The notes under the pieces were generated by a model. That model was not told the DNA's origin. It did no database searches and worked only from the letters and a program-made list of their open reading frames with translations. Shown one piece after another: positions 41,471 to 49,539 of a stretch of DNA of 64,000 bases. This DNA comes from Actinomadura graeca. GTDB lineage: Bacteria; Actinomycetota; Actinomycetes; Streptosporangiales; Streptosporangiaceae. The DNA is taken from assembly GCF_019175365.1 (NCBI RefSeq), contig NZ_CP059572.1, positions 7,440,001-7,504,000 on the forward strand, given 5' to 3'. The stretch's first letter is position 1. Every line of letters starts with the position of its first letter. Made by a program: the position numbers and the translations under genes.

Positions 41471-42802
41471 ATGAAACGGACGCATCCCATGGAACGGACG
41501 AAGCCCAAGGCCACCCCGGTGACGGACGACGACATCGCGAGCGTGATCGCCCTCATCGATCAACACGAGCCGGAACTCGTCGCCTTTCTCCGCGACTTCC
41601 TGCGCATTCCCAGCGTCTGGGGGGACGGCCCGGCGCTGACGGCCGCCGCGGAGTACCTCGCCGCCCCCCTCGCCGACGCCGGGCTCACGGTCGCCCTCCC
41701 CGGCTCGGGCACCGGCGGCATGCCGAACGTGCTCGCCAGGGCCGGCTCGGGCACCGGCGACGCGGACGACGCCCTGATCTTCAACGGCCACATGGAGGTC
41801 TACCCGCCGTCCCGGTCCTGGCGGCGCGACCCGTTCGGCGGGGAGATCGACGAGGGCCGCATCTACGGCGTGGGCGTCGCGGACATGAAGGCCGGGACCG
41901 CCGCGATGACGATGGCGGCGGCCATGCTCGCGCGGTCCGGCGTCGCGCTGCCGCGCGACGTCGTGGTCCTCGCCGTCCCGAACCACTTCGAGGGCGGCGA
42001 GGGCACGCGGCAGGCGCTGCGCGACGGGCTCCGCGGCGCCTACGCGATCAACTGCGAGCCGAGCGACCTGCGCGTCCTCACCGGCCAGCGCGGCATCGCC
42101 TACGTCAACGTGGACGTGCGCGGCCGCGCCGCCCACACCACCGCCCTCGACGTCGGCGTGAACGCCGTCGCCCGGGCCGCGGACGTCGTGCGCGAGGTCC
42201 TCGCGATGCCCATCACGGCCGCCGGCGGCCGCGTTCTCGACGAGGTCAAGATCTGCAACGTCGCGCAGATCTCCGGCGGGGTCGCGCACAACCTCGTCCC
42301 GGAGCTGTGCGGGATCACCTTCGACTTCCGGTTCCCGCCCGGGCAGACGCAGGACGACGTCCTGCGCGACGTGCGCGCGGCGGTGGAACGCGCCCTCGAC
42401 CTGCTCCCGGAGTTCCCCGTGGACGTCGCGCTGGAGGCGACCTGCCTGAAGAACCCGCGCAGCTCGCTCCGGGTGCCCGACGGGGAGGGCCTGCTCGCCG
42501 ACGTCGCCGCCGCGCACCGCCGCAGCACCGGCGGCGCCGCCGCGTACGACGTCCACCGGGCCTGGCCGGACACGCCGATCTTCTGGGAGTCGGGCATCAG
42601 GGCCGTCACCTACGGGCCCGGGTCGATGGACTGCTACTGGGACGACGAGTCCGTCGTCGTCGAGGACTACCTCGCCGCCGTGCGGACCTACGCCGTCGCG
42701 GCCCTCACCCTGGGTTCCGCGGACGCGGGGTCGGCGGCCGCAGGCTCGGCTATTGCGGGCTCGGCGGGCGCGGGCTCCCTGGGCGGCGGCGCGGATGACT
42801 GA
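41471..42802 (+). CDS. M20-family metallo-hydrolase (ArgE/DapE/ACY1 type)
   Basis: A 443-residue enzyme with zinc ligands in IFNGHMEVYPP, the metal-bridging Asp in GVGVADMKAGT, the catalytic Glu in PNHFEGGEGTRQ, and a later His in the AHTTALDVGVNA lid domain. It cleaves an N-acyl-amino acid or small amide. The C-terminus is a low-complexity Ser-Ala-x-Ala-Gly tail from five 15-bp repeats. ATG 41471 leaves a leader of only about 7 nt after the -10; ATG 41489 would give about 25 nt and is an alternative. The stop overlaps the second M20 gene by 8 nt. Confidence 0.88.
   Translation: MKRTHPMERTKPKATPVTDDDIASVIALIDQHEPELVAFLRDFLRIPSVWGDGPALTAAAEYLAAPLADAGLTVALPGSGTGGMPNVLARAGSGTGDADDALIFNGHMEVYPPSRSWRRDPFGGEIDEGRIYGVGVADMKAGTAAMTMAAAMLARSGVALPRDVVVLAVPNHFEGGEGTRQALRDGLRGAYAINCEPSDLRVLTGQRGIAYVNVDVRGRAAHTTALDVGVNAVARAADVVREVLAMPITAAGGRVLDEVKICNVAQISGGVAHNLVPELCGITFDFRFPPGQTQDDVLRDVRAAVERALDLLPEFPVDVALEATCLKNPRSSLRVPDGEGLLADVAAAHRRSTGGAAAYDVHRAWPDTPIFWESGIRAVTYGPGSMDCYWDDESVVVEDYLAAVRTYAVAALTLGSADAGSAAAGSAIAGSAGAGSLGGGADD
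42716..42790 (+). repeat. Five 15-bp repeats coding the tail of the M20 hydrolase
   Basis: Units begin at 42716, 42731, 42746, 42761 and 42776 and encode SADAG, SAAAG, SAIAG, SAGAG and SLGGG. They precede the overlap with the next gene by a few bases. The DNA units have drifted, so this is an old expansion. Confidence 0.8.
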
Positions 42803-44078
42803 GCCGCCCGCGCCGGTCGAGGAGATCTGCTCCGACCTGATCAGGTTCGACACGAGCAACCCGGGCGGGCGCGAGCGCGAGGCCGCCGAGTACGTCGCCG
42901 GGCTGCTGGCGGGCATGGGGCTGGACCCGCGCGTCATCGAGGCCGAGCCCGGCCGCTCCAACGTCGTCGCGCGGGTCGCGGGCACCGACCCGGAGGCGCC
43001 CGCGTTGCTGGTCCAGGGCCACCTGGACACCGTCCCCGCCGACCCCGGCGGCTGGACGCGCCATCCCCGCGGCGGCGAGATCGCGGACGGCCACGTCTGG
43101 GGCCGCGGCGCCGTGGACATGAAGAACGCGGTGGCGATGACGCTCGCCGCGGTCGGCGCCGAGCTGGCCGCGGGCCGCCGCCCGCGCCGCGACCTCGTCC
43201 TGGCGTTCGTCGCCGACGAGGAGACCGGCGGGCGGCTCGGCGCCGGCCATCTGGTGGCGGAGCACGCGGACCTCTTCGAGGGGTGCCGCGCGGCGATCGG
43301 CGAGGTCGGCGGCTTCAACGTGCCCGCCCCGTCCGGCCCGCCGGTCTTCGTCGTCTCCGTCGCCGACAAGGGCCTGCGCTGGTACGAGGTGCGGGAGCGG
43401 GGCGTCGCCGGGCACGGCAGCATGATCGCGCGGGACAACCCGATCCCGCGGCTCGCGGAGACGACGCTGCGGCTGGTGTCGGCGGAGCGGCCCTACACGG
43501 TCACCGAGCCGATGCGCGTGCTGGCGTCGCGGCTGGCCGGCCGTCCCGTGACCGGGGACGAGGAGGTCGCGGACGTCCTCGCGACCAGGACCGGCCCGTT
43601 CGCGCGGATGCTCACCGCCGGGATCCGCGGCACCGTCAACGTGACGAGGGTCGGCGCCGGCCACAAGGAGAACGTCATCCCCGGCGAGGCGTGGGCGCGT
43701 TTCGACTGCCGGTTCGTCCCCGGCCACGAGGAGGAGCTGCACGAGCACCTCACCTCCGTGCACGGCGGCGGCACCGAGGTGTCGCTGCTGCGGCGCAGCC
43801 CGCCCGCGCTGTCCGACCACGAGGGGCAGTGGTTCGGGCTGCTCACCGGCGTGCTGCGGCAGGAGTGCCCCGGAGCCGAGGTCGCGCCCTTCGTGTTCAG
43901 CGGCGGCACCGACAACAAATGGTTCCGGACGCTCGGCATGGAGACGTACGGATTCACGCCGATGCTGCTTCCCCCCGGATACGACTATCCGGCGATGTTC
44001 CACGGCGTGGACGAACGCTGCCCGGTGGAGGCACTGCGATTCGGCGTACGGGTCATGCGGAGGCTGATATCCCTATGA
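42795..44078 (+). CDS. M20-family peptidase/deacylase (ArgE/DapE type)
   Basis: A 427-residue M20 hydrolase, distinct from the preceding paralogue. Zinc and catalytic motifs are VQGHLDTVPADP, GAVDMKNAVAM and VADEETGGRLGAGHL, with the dimerisation-domain His in GVAGHGSMIARDN and a late FVFSGGTDNKWF. The opening RFDTSNPGGRE is typical of succinyl-diaminopimelate desuccinylase/acetylornithine deacetylase relatives. ATG 42795 overlaps the upstream gene by 8 nt, so the pair is coupled. Two deacylases in one unit suggest stepwise removal of acyl or carbamoyl groups from an amino-acid-like intermediate. Confidence 0.9.
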   Translation: MTEPPAPVEEICSDLIRFDTSNPGGREREAAEYVAGLLAGMGLDPRVIEAEPGRSNVVARVAGTDPEAPALLVQGHLDTVPADPGGWTRHPRGGEIADGHVWGRGAVDMKNAVAMTLAAVGAELAAGRRPRRDLVLAFVADEETGGRLGAGHLVAEHADLFEGCRAAIGEVGGFNVPAPSGPPVFVVSVADKGLRWYEVRERGVAGHGSMIARDNPIPRLAETTLRLVSAERPYTVTEPMRVLASRLAGRPVTGDEEVADVLATRTGPFARMLTAGIRGTVNVTRVGAGHKENVIPGEAWARFDCRFVPGHEEELHEHLTSVHGGGTEVSLLRRSPPALSDHEGQWFGLLTGVLRQECPGAEVAPFVFSGGTDNKWFRTLGMETYGFTPMLLPPGYDYPAMFHGVDERCPVEALRFGVRVMRRLISL

Positions 44079-44094
44079 GACTGGTGAAGGGCCG

Positions 44095-45576
44095 ATGAAC
44101 CGGAAACGGAACGGGCGGCGCAGGACGGGCCCGCGGGTCGCCATTGTCGGCTGCGGATTCGGCGGAATCGCCACCGGCGTGAAACTGAAGAAGAAGGGGA
44201 TTACGCGCTTCACCATCTTCGAGCGGTCGGACGGCCCGGGCGGCACGTGGTGGGACAACCGCTATCCCGGCTGCGAGGTGGACATCCCCTCCCACGCGTA
44301 CTCGTTCTCGTTCCTCACCTACGACTGGAGCCGCACCCACGCCGGGCAGGAGGAGCTCCAGCGGTACGCCGAGCACGTCCTCGACCGGTTCGGCCTGCGG
44401 CGGCACTGCCGGTTCGGCGTCGGTGTCGAGTCGGCCACCTGGGACGAGGACGCGGCCCGCTACGAGGTGCGGCTGGACGACGGGACGACCGAGCCGTTCG
44501 ACGTGGTGATCAGCTGCCTCGGCCTGCTCAACCACCCGCGCCACCCGGACTGGCCCGGCCTGGAGGACTTCGAGGGCCCGAAGTTCCACACCGCCCGCTG
44601 GGAGCCCGCGCACGACCTGGCCGGCAAGCGCGTCGCCGTCGTCGGCACCGGCTCCACCGCCACGCAGGTCGTCCCCGCCATCGCCGGGCGGGTGGAGCGG
44701 CTCTACGTCTTCCAGAGGCAGCCCAGCTGGATCCTGCCCAAGGGCGAGCGCGACTTCACCCCCCGCGAGCGCGCGATGTTCCGGCGGCTGCCCGTCCTGC
44801 AGAAGCTGCGGCGGGCATGGCTGTTCTACCGGTTCCGTGTCATGTTCAAAGGCTATGACCTGCACGGGAAGCGGCAGCAGCAGAACCTGCGCCAGTGCCG
44901 GGAGTACATCGAGAAGACGGTGGACGACCCGGAGCTGCGCGCGCGGCTGACCCCCGACTATCCCTGGGGGTGCAAACGCCCGGTCCTGGCGAGCGGCTTC
45001 TACCCCGCGCTCAACCGGCCGAACGTCCGGCTCGTCCCGCACGCGGTGACGCGGATGACGCGCACGGGGATCGTCGACTCCACGGGCACCGAACACGGGA
45101 TCGACGTCCTCGTAATGGCCACCGGGTTCCAGGCGACGAACTTCCTGGCGTCCCTGGAGGTGCGCGGCGTCGGCGGCGTCGAGATCCACGACACCTGGAA
45201 GAACGACCCGACGGCGTTCCTCGGCATCACCGTCCCCGGCTACCCCAACTTCTTCATGCTGTACGGCCCCAACACCAACGGCGGCTTCTCGATCATCGCG
45301 CAGCTCGAACGGCAGGCGGAGGTCGCGGCCCGGACGGTCGCCCGGATGCGGCGCCGGGGGCTGCGCGCGGTCGACACCCGCCCGGCGGCCGCCGAGCGGT
45401 GGGTGCGGTGGGTCGACCGGCAGCTCGCCCGGCACGCGTCCGCGATGGAGGCGAACTGCACGAACTACTACCACTCCGAGACCGGCCGGAACGTCACCCA
45501 GTGGCCGAAGCCGCACGGCGAGTACTACCTGCTGACCAAGGCGCTGCCGTTCCTCGGCCTCGTCGGGCGGCGGTGA
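44095..45576 (+). CDS. Baeyer-Villiger-type flavin monooxygenase
   Basis: A 493-residue FAD/NADPH monooxygenase. The FAD-binding motif is VGCGFGG (19-24 region), followed by DGPGGTWWDNRYPG as in type I BVMOs. The type I BVMO fingerprint FxGxxxHxxxW is intact as FEGPKFHTARW (159-169). The second Rossmann motif VVGTGSTATQ binds NADPH. It converts ketones to esters or lactones with O2. It lies 16 nt after the M20 gene and overlaps the CMD gene (GTGA), so it acts in the same catabolic unit; ester or lactone products could be opened by the MBL or SGNH hydrolases nearby. Confidence 0.93.
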   Translation: MNRKRNGRRRTGPRVAIVGCGFGGIATGVKLKKKGITRFTIFERSDGPGGTWWDNRYPGCEVDIPSHAYSFSFLTYDWSRTHAGQEELQRYAEHVLDRFGLRRHCRFGVGVESATWDEDAARYEVRLDDGTTEPFDVVISCLGLLNHPRHPDWPGLEDFEGPKFHTARWEPAHDLAGKRVAVVGTGSTATQVVPAIAGRVERLYVFQRQPSWILPKGERDFTPRERAMFRRLPVLQKLRRAWLFYRFRVMFKGYDLHGKRQQQNLRQCREYIEKTVDDPELRARLTPDYPWGCKRPVLASGFYPALNRPNVRLVPHAVTRMTRTGIVDSTGTEHGIDVLVMATGFQATNFLASLEVRGVGGVEIHDTWKNDPTAFLGITVPGYPNFFMLYGPNTNGGFSIIAQLERQAEVAARTVARMRRRGLRAVDTRPAAAERWVRWVDRQLARHASAMEANCTNYYHSETGRNVTQWPKPHGEYYLLTKALPFLGLVGRR

Positions 45577-46328
45577 GCGCGCCCATGCCGCTGGAGCAGG
45601 AGGGCGCGGGCCCCGGGTTCCCCCCGCACGGCCTCGACCCGGAGCTGTACGCGGCCTGCGCCGCGCTGGCCGACGCCCCGCGGCGGCGGGCCGCACTGGA
45701 CCCGAAGATCCGGGAGCTGGTCGCGCTCGCCCTGGACGCGGCGGTCACCCACCTGCACGAACCCGGCATCCGGCGGCACGTCCGGGGCGCCCTGGAGCAC
45801 GGCGCGACCCGCGAGGAGATCATGGAGACCCTCCAGCTCGCCGCGACCATCGGCGTCCACGCGGCGAGCACGGGCTTCCCCTTGCTGAACGGCCTGCCGG
45901 CGGCTCCCGGAGCGTCCGCGCAGGACGGCCAGGACGACCCGGACGGCGCCGACGGCGTCCGCCGCCGGGAGGAGGTCAAGGCCGAGTTCGTCCGGCGGCG
46001 CGGCTACTGGGAAGCCGCCTGGGAGGACGTGCTCCGCCACGCCCCCGGGTTCTTCGCGGCCTACCTGCGGTTCTCCGCGCTCCCCTGGAGCCCGGGGGTG
46101 CTGGAGCCGAAGGTGAAGGAGCTGGTCTACATCGCCGTCGACGCCTCGGCGACGCACCTGTTCACCGGCGGGCTGAAGGTCCACATCGGCAACGCCGTCC
46201 GGCACGGCGCCACGGCGGACGAGATCGCCGGCGTCTTGGAGATCGCGAGCACGATCGGGCTCCAGACGCTGGAGGTCGGCGTCCCGATCCTCCTCGGCGA
46301 GCTGGAGCGGCGCGAGGGCGGGCGCTGA
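45573..46328 (+). CDS. Double-domain carboxymuconolactone decarboxylase family protein
   Basis: A 251-residue protein made of two CMD domains. The first has LDPKIRELVALALDAAVTHL...HVRGALEHGATREEIMETLQLAATIG; the second has LEPKVKELVYIAVDASATHL...HIGNAVRHGATADEIAGVLEIASTIG. Each lacks the CxxC of AhpD but keeps the Glu and His of the decarboxylase-like group. GTG 45573 overlaps the BVMO stop (GTGA). It is the last gene of the 41471-46328 unit. The reaction is unknown; gamma-lactone decarboxylation is the family precedent. Confidence 0.88.
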   Translation: MSAPMPLEQEGAGPGFPPHGLDPELYAACAALADAPRRRAALDPKIRELVALALDAAVTHLHEPGIRRHVRGALEHGATREEIMETLQLAATIGVHAASTGFPLLNGLPAAPGASAQDGQDDPDGADGVRRREEVKAEFVRRRGYWEAAWEDVLRHAPGFFAAYLRFSALPWSPGVLEPKVKELVYIAVDASATHLFTGGLKVHIGNAVRHGATADEIAGVLEIASTIGLQTLEVGVPILLGELERREGGR

Positions 46329-46336
46329 CCCGCGTC

Positions 46337-47110
46337 TCAGGCGGGCCAGTCCGGGCGGCGCTTCTCCAGGAACGCGCCGATGCCCTCCTGCGCCTCGGGC
46401 GTCTGGCTGGAGGCGGCCATCACCTCGATCGCGTAGGCGTAGGAGTCCTCCTCGGTGCGGTCGAACTGGGCGTACATCGCCTGCTTGCCCAGGGCCTTGC
46501 TGCGCGGGCTGCCCTGGGTGGCGCGCTGGAGGAGGCCGATGACGGCCTTGTCGAGGTCGTCGTCGGGGACGGCGTAGTTGACGAGCCCCCAGTCGGCGGC
46601 GGTCGCGGCGTCCACGACCTCGCCGGTCAGCGCCATCTCGGCGGCGCGCTTGCGGCCGACGTTGTGGGCGATGGCGACGAGCGGGGTGTGGCAGAACCAG
46701 CCGCCCTTGCCGCCGGGCGCGGCGAAGCCCGCGCTCTCGGCCGCCACCGCCAGGTCGCAGCTCGCGGCGAGCTGGCAGCCCGCCGCCGTCGCGAGGGCGT
46801 GCACGCGGGCGACCACGACCTGCGGGACGGACTGGATCGTCCGCATCAGCTCGGTGCACGTCCGCAGCAGGTCGCGGACGTCGGCATGGGACGCCCCGGC
46901 CACGTCCGCGAAGTCGTGGCCGGCGGAGAACACCGGGCCGTTCGCGGCCAGCACGATCCCGCGGGCGTCGGTGGCCGCCACCTCCCGGAACGCGCCGGTG
47001 AGCTGGATCAGGAACTCCCGCGACAGGGCGTTGCGGCGGCGCGGCCGGTTCATCGTGATCGTGGTGAACGCGCCGTCGCGCTCGACGAGGACATCGCTGG
47101 CTTCGCTCAT
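46337..47110 (-). CDS. Enoyl-CoA hydratase/isomerase family protein (ECHDC3-like)
   Basis: A 257-residue crotonase-fold protein. Oxyanion segments are ANGPVFSAGHDFADV and ALATAAGCQLAASCDLAVA. The usual catalytic Glu residues are not visible; the region reads FAAPGGKGGWFCHTPLVAIAHNVG, as in ECHDC3-type members. It converges on the CMD gene with an 8-nt gap. The start codon has no ribosome-binding site, but TAACGT ends 7 nt upstream inside a perfect 19-bp palindrome (47113-47131), which predicts a leaderless, tightly repressed transcript. The acyl-CoA substrate is unknown. Confidence 0.9.
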   Translation of the reverse strand: MSEASDVLVERDGAFTTITMNRPRRRNALSREFLIQLTGAFREVAATDARGIVLAANGPVFSAGHDFADVAGASHADVRDLLRTCTELMRTIQSVPQVVVARVHALATAAGCQLAASCDLAVAAESAGFAAPGGKGGWFCHTPLVAIAHNVGRKRAAEMALTGEVVDAATAADWGLVNYAVPDDDLDKAVIGLLQRATQGSPRSKALGKQAMYAQFDRTEEDSYAYAIEVMAASSQTPEAQEGIGAFLEKRRPDWPA

Positions 47111-47112
47111 GT

Positions 47113-47131
47113 CCGTGACGTTACGTCACGG
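47113..47131. promoter_or_regulatory. Perfect 19-bp palindrome over the start of the ECHDC3-like gene
   Basis: CCGTGACGT-T-ACGTCACGG has 9-bp arms around one base, typical of a TetR-family operator. On the minus strand TAACGT inside it is a plausible -10 followed by 7 nt and ATG 47110. Binding would block initiation directly. Confidence 0.7.
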
Positions 47132-47326
47132 CCGTGCCGGACGCACGGGCGGGACGTTCCGGACACCGGGCCGAAAACCGGGAGGGGCTCCTGCGGCGGG
47201 ACGCCCGAGACCCCGGAAACCGGGCTGGAACCTGGCCGGAACCGGGCGGAAAGGGGGGCCGGATGTCGGACCCGCGTCGTACGGTGGCCGGGTCCACGGA
47301 CGCGCTGACGGGGTTGCCGAGGAGGC

Positions 47327-47713
47327 ATGGCCTTGAAACTGCTCACCGCCACCGACTCCAGCCAGGGATACCGCGAGAACGACTTCGACTGGTGCGTCGA
47401 GGGGGAGCTGGTGCACATCGGGATCGTGTGCGCCCGCGACCGGGACGACCCGGACGGCGGCTGCGGCTGCGGCCGCTCGTTCGCCGGGCTCAACTCGCAC
47501 CGCGCGACCACCACCGCGATGGTGCGGGAGGTGCCCGGCTTCACGGGCGCGGACTACGTCGAGGCGATCCGGTCGAGCCTGGAGCAGCAGGGCTGCGACC
47601 CGTCGTTCGCCGAGCACGAGGCGGCGCTGCTGCGCTGCCTGGTGCGCGACTGGCCGGTGGGTGTGATCGTGGAGCGGCGGCTGAATGAGATCGTGGTACG
47701 GCAGGTGGTGTAG
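47327..47713 (+). CDS. Conserved hypothetical protein of actinomycetes
   Basis: A 128-residue protein that I do not recognise functionally. It has an N-terminal LKLLTATDSSQGYRENDFDWCVEGELV, a Cys-rich CARDRDDPDGGCGCGRSFAGLNSHRATTTA with four cysteines (one in each of CVEG and CARD, two in GCGCG), and a mixed helical C-terminus. The Cys cluster could bind a metal or be redox-active. It lies 18 nt upstream of the thiamine-binding protein gene and is probably co-transcribed. The 216-nt gap before it has many CCGGG-type inverted segments but no other feature. Confidence 0.65.
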   Translation: MALKLLTATDSSQGYRENDFDWCVEGELVHIGIVCARDRDDPDGGCGCGRSFAGLNSHRATTTAMVREVPGFTGADYVEAIRSSLEQQGCDPSFAEHEAALLRCLVRDWPVGVIVERRLNEIVVRQVV

Positions 47714-47731
47714 CCGTCCAGGAGGTGCGCT

Positions 47732-48034
47732 GTGCTCGTCGCTTTCTCGGTGACCCCGCTCGGCACGGGGGAGGACGTCGGTGAACTCGTCGCGGAGGCG
47801 GTGCGGGTGGTGCGGGCCAGCGGCCTGCCCAACCGGACCGACGCGATGTTCACCACGATCGAGGGGGAGTGGGACGAGGTGATGGCGGTGGTCAAGGCGG
47901 CGGCCGACGCGGTCGCCGCGCGGGCGCCCCGGGTGAGCCTGGTGGTGAAGGCCGACCTGCGCCCGGGGGTGACGGGCGCGCTGGACGCCAAGGTCGCGTC
48001 CGTGGAGCGCCACCTGGCCGACGGCCCGTCCTGA
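47732..48034 (+). CDS. MTH1187/YkoF-family thiamine-binding protein
   Basis: A 100-residue protein of the Thiamine_BP family (PF01910): [31 protein letters not shown], then the [21 protein letters not shown] segment and a C-terminal [12 protein letters not shown] strand. Family members are small ferredoxin-like cytoplasmic proteins reported to bind thiamine or related pyrimidines. GTG 47732 is preceded by AGGAGG about 7 nt upstream. The stop codon lies inside the first copy of a 15-bp tandem repeat array that follows. Confidence 0.88.
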   Translation: MLVAFSVTPLGTGEDVGELVAEAVRVVRASGLPNRTDAMFTTIEGEWDEVMAVVKAAADAVAARAPRVSLVVKADLRPGVTGALDAKVASVERHLADGPS

Positions 48035-48140
48035 CGAGTGCCGTCCTGACGAGTGCCGTCCTGACGAGTGCCGTCCTGACGAGTGCCGTCCTGACGAGTG
48101 CCGTCCTGACGAGTGCCGTCCTGACGAGTGCCGTCCTGGC
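48028..48140 (+). repeat. Array of seven identical 15-bp tandem repeats
   Basis: Seven exact copies of GTCCTGACGAGTGCC lie at 48028-48132, followed by a truncated copy (to 48140). The stop of the thiamine-binding gene is the TGA in the first copy. Perfect identity indicates a recent or continually homogenised expansion. There are no spacers, so it is not a CRISPR. Confidence 0.95.
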
Positions 48141-48191
48141 GGCGGCTGGCCTTGGGAGCGAGTGCGTGGCGTCCGCGCGCGGGCCGGGGTG

Positions 48192-48575
48192 TCAGTTTCC
48201 GGCGAGCCAGGCGCCGATCTCGGCGTCGGTGCGGGGGAGGACGCACCAGAGGGCCTCGTCCGTCGTGCTGCACAGCGGGATGCGGTCCTCCAGGCCGAGG
48301 ACGCGGAACATCCGCGCGGCGAACGGGCGCATGCCGACCATCGCGAGGGCGGCGCCGTGCGCCTCGCATTCGCGGGCGCACGCCGAGACGGTGCGGACGC
48401 CCTCGGCGTCGAAGAACGAGACGCCCGCGACGTCCAGGACGAGGGGCCGCCGCGCGAGGTCCCGCAGCCGCATGCGGACGCGCGGCGCCGACGCGCGGTC
48501 CATCTCTCCGCTCAGCAGCACGACGGTGTGCCGTTCGGCGTTCACGACGACCATGTCGACGGCGGCGTCCTTCAT
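48192..48575 (-). CDS. STAS-domain protein (anti-sigma-factor-antagonist-like)
   Basis: A 127-residue STAS domain: VVVNAERHTVVLLSGEMDRASAPRVRMRL, then RPLVLDVAGVSFFDAEGVRTV. In SpoIIAA-like antagonists the kinase-phosphorylated Ser follows the Asp (DS.G); here the motif is DAEG, with Ala at that position. It probably cannot be phosphorylated by the usual anti-sigma kinase, so it may act constitutively or in another STAS role. ATG 48575 is 5 nt after GAGG; ATG 48578 is adjacent. The upstream open frame is ignored. It stands alone between the repeat array and the zinc peptidase. Confidence 0.82.
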   Translation of the reverse strand: MKDAAVDMVVVNAERHTVVLLSGEMDRASAPRVRMRLRDLARRPLVLDVAGVSFFDAEGVRTVSACARECEAHGAALAMVGMRPFAARMFRVLGLEDRIPLCSTTDEALWCVLPRTDAEIGAWLAGN

Positions 48576-48724
48576 CATGACCTCGCATCCGGGTGGCCGG
48601 TGACCCAGAAGCATCGCGTGGATACGCACCGTTGCCAAGCCGTTCGCGGAAGTCGGTCGGATTCGCGTGGGCGGACGCCGCAGGGGCGCGCGCGGCGGAG
48701 GGCGCCGCGCGGGGCGGGCGCCGG

Positions 48725-49471
48725 TCAGGAGAAGCACGCCTTGGCGCCGCCGTTGCCGCCGCGCGAGAAGCTCCGCAGGCGCTGGGAGGACGTGCCGTGG
48801 TCACCGGGCCTGGTCCAGGGCGACTTGTCGCCGATGACCTTGAACGCCGCGACGATCTCCTGCTGGTCGCCCTTCTCGAAGGTCAGCCTGCCGTCCTTGG
48901 ACGCGCCGTACAGCGCGGCGCCCGCGAGGCAGTCGGCCTGGAGCTCGGAGGCGGCGGACACCAGGTTCCGCCGCAGCCGGTTCTGGATGGCGTGCCCCCA
49001 CTCGTGCGCGACGACCAGGTAGACCCAGGCGTCGCCGCGGGCGTAGCCGGACCGCATGAGCCGGGCGTCCCAGGCGACGTAGTCCCCGCCGGGGCAGTAG
49101 GCCGCGTTGCCGGGTTCGAGGGGTTTCCCGCCGCAGCGCGGCGCCGAGCCCGGGTCGCGGCCGTCGTAGAGGCCGCGGACGCGCGGGGGCCGGTAGGTGC
49201 CGGTGAAGAGCCCCTGCCAGTGCCGCCGCCAGAAACCGTTGGTGACGGTCGCGGCACTGCGCAGGTCCTCCTGGAACTCGGCTTCGTCGAAGCCGCGGGC
49301 CTGCCCCTCCCCGCCCGCGTCCGAGGTGGCCTGGGCCGCGGGCCGGGGGGTGCCGGGCAGGCCGCCGTCGAGGTCGCAGGCGCCCGCCAAGGGGAGCGCG
49401 GCGGCGAGCGCCGCGGCGGCGACCGCCCGCCTCCGCGCCCGCTTTGGGGTGTGCTGTGCCGTCTCGGTCAT
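48725..49471 (-). CDS. Neutral zinc metallopeptidase lipoprotein
   Basis: A 248-residue protein with a lipoprotein signal (lipobox LAGAC, C32) and a metallopeptidase domain carrying HEWGH (HExxH) and SELQADCLAGA with the likely third zinc ligand. The surrounding YCPGGDYVAWD and VYLVVAHEWGHAIQ segments match the putative neutral zinc metallopeptidase family (YpfJ-like). It probably acts at the outer face of the membrane. It follows the BKACE-like gene by 68 nt on the same strand and could be a distal member of that operon, but nothing functional links them. Confidence 0.87.
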   Translation of the reverse strand: MTETAQHTPKRARRRAVAAAALAAALPLAGACDLDGGLPGTPRPAAQATSDAGGEGQARGFDEAEFQEDLRSAATVTNGFWRRHWQGLFTGTYRPPRVRGLYDGRDPGSAPRCGGKPLEPGNAAYCPGGDYVAWDARLMRSGYARGDAWVYLVVAHEWGHAIQNRLRRNLVSAASELQADCLAGAALYGASKDGRLTFEKGDQQEIVAAFKVIGDKSPWTRPGDHGTSSQRLRSFSRGGNGGAKACFS

Positions 49472-49539
49472 ACCCGGGGATACGCGGCGGCGCCCCCGAA
49501 TGGTCGGGCCCCGGCCGATTCGGGCCGCGGGCCGGGCCG

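Noticed and set aside
37365..44078. A complete ergothioneine or histidine degradation pathway
   Set aside because: No ammonia-lyase, imidazolonepropionase, hydantoinase or desulfhydrase gene is present; only a urocanase-like protein and generic deacylases suggest it.
47132..47326. Structured RNA in the CCGGG-rich gap before 47327
   Set aside because: The inverted segments are short, overlapping and typical of GC-rich DNA; no conserved riboswitch core or clear terminator was seen.
48028..48140. CRISPR array
   Set aside because: The 15-bp units are contiguous and identical with no spacers, and no cas gene is present.
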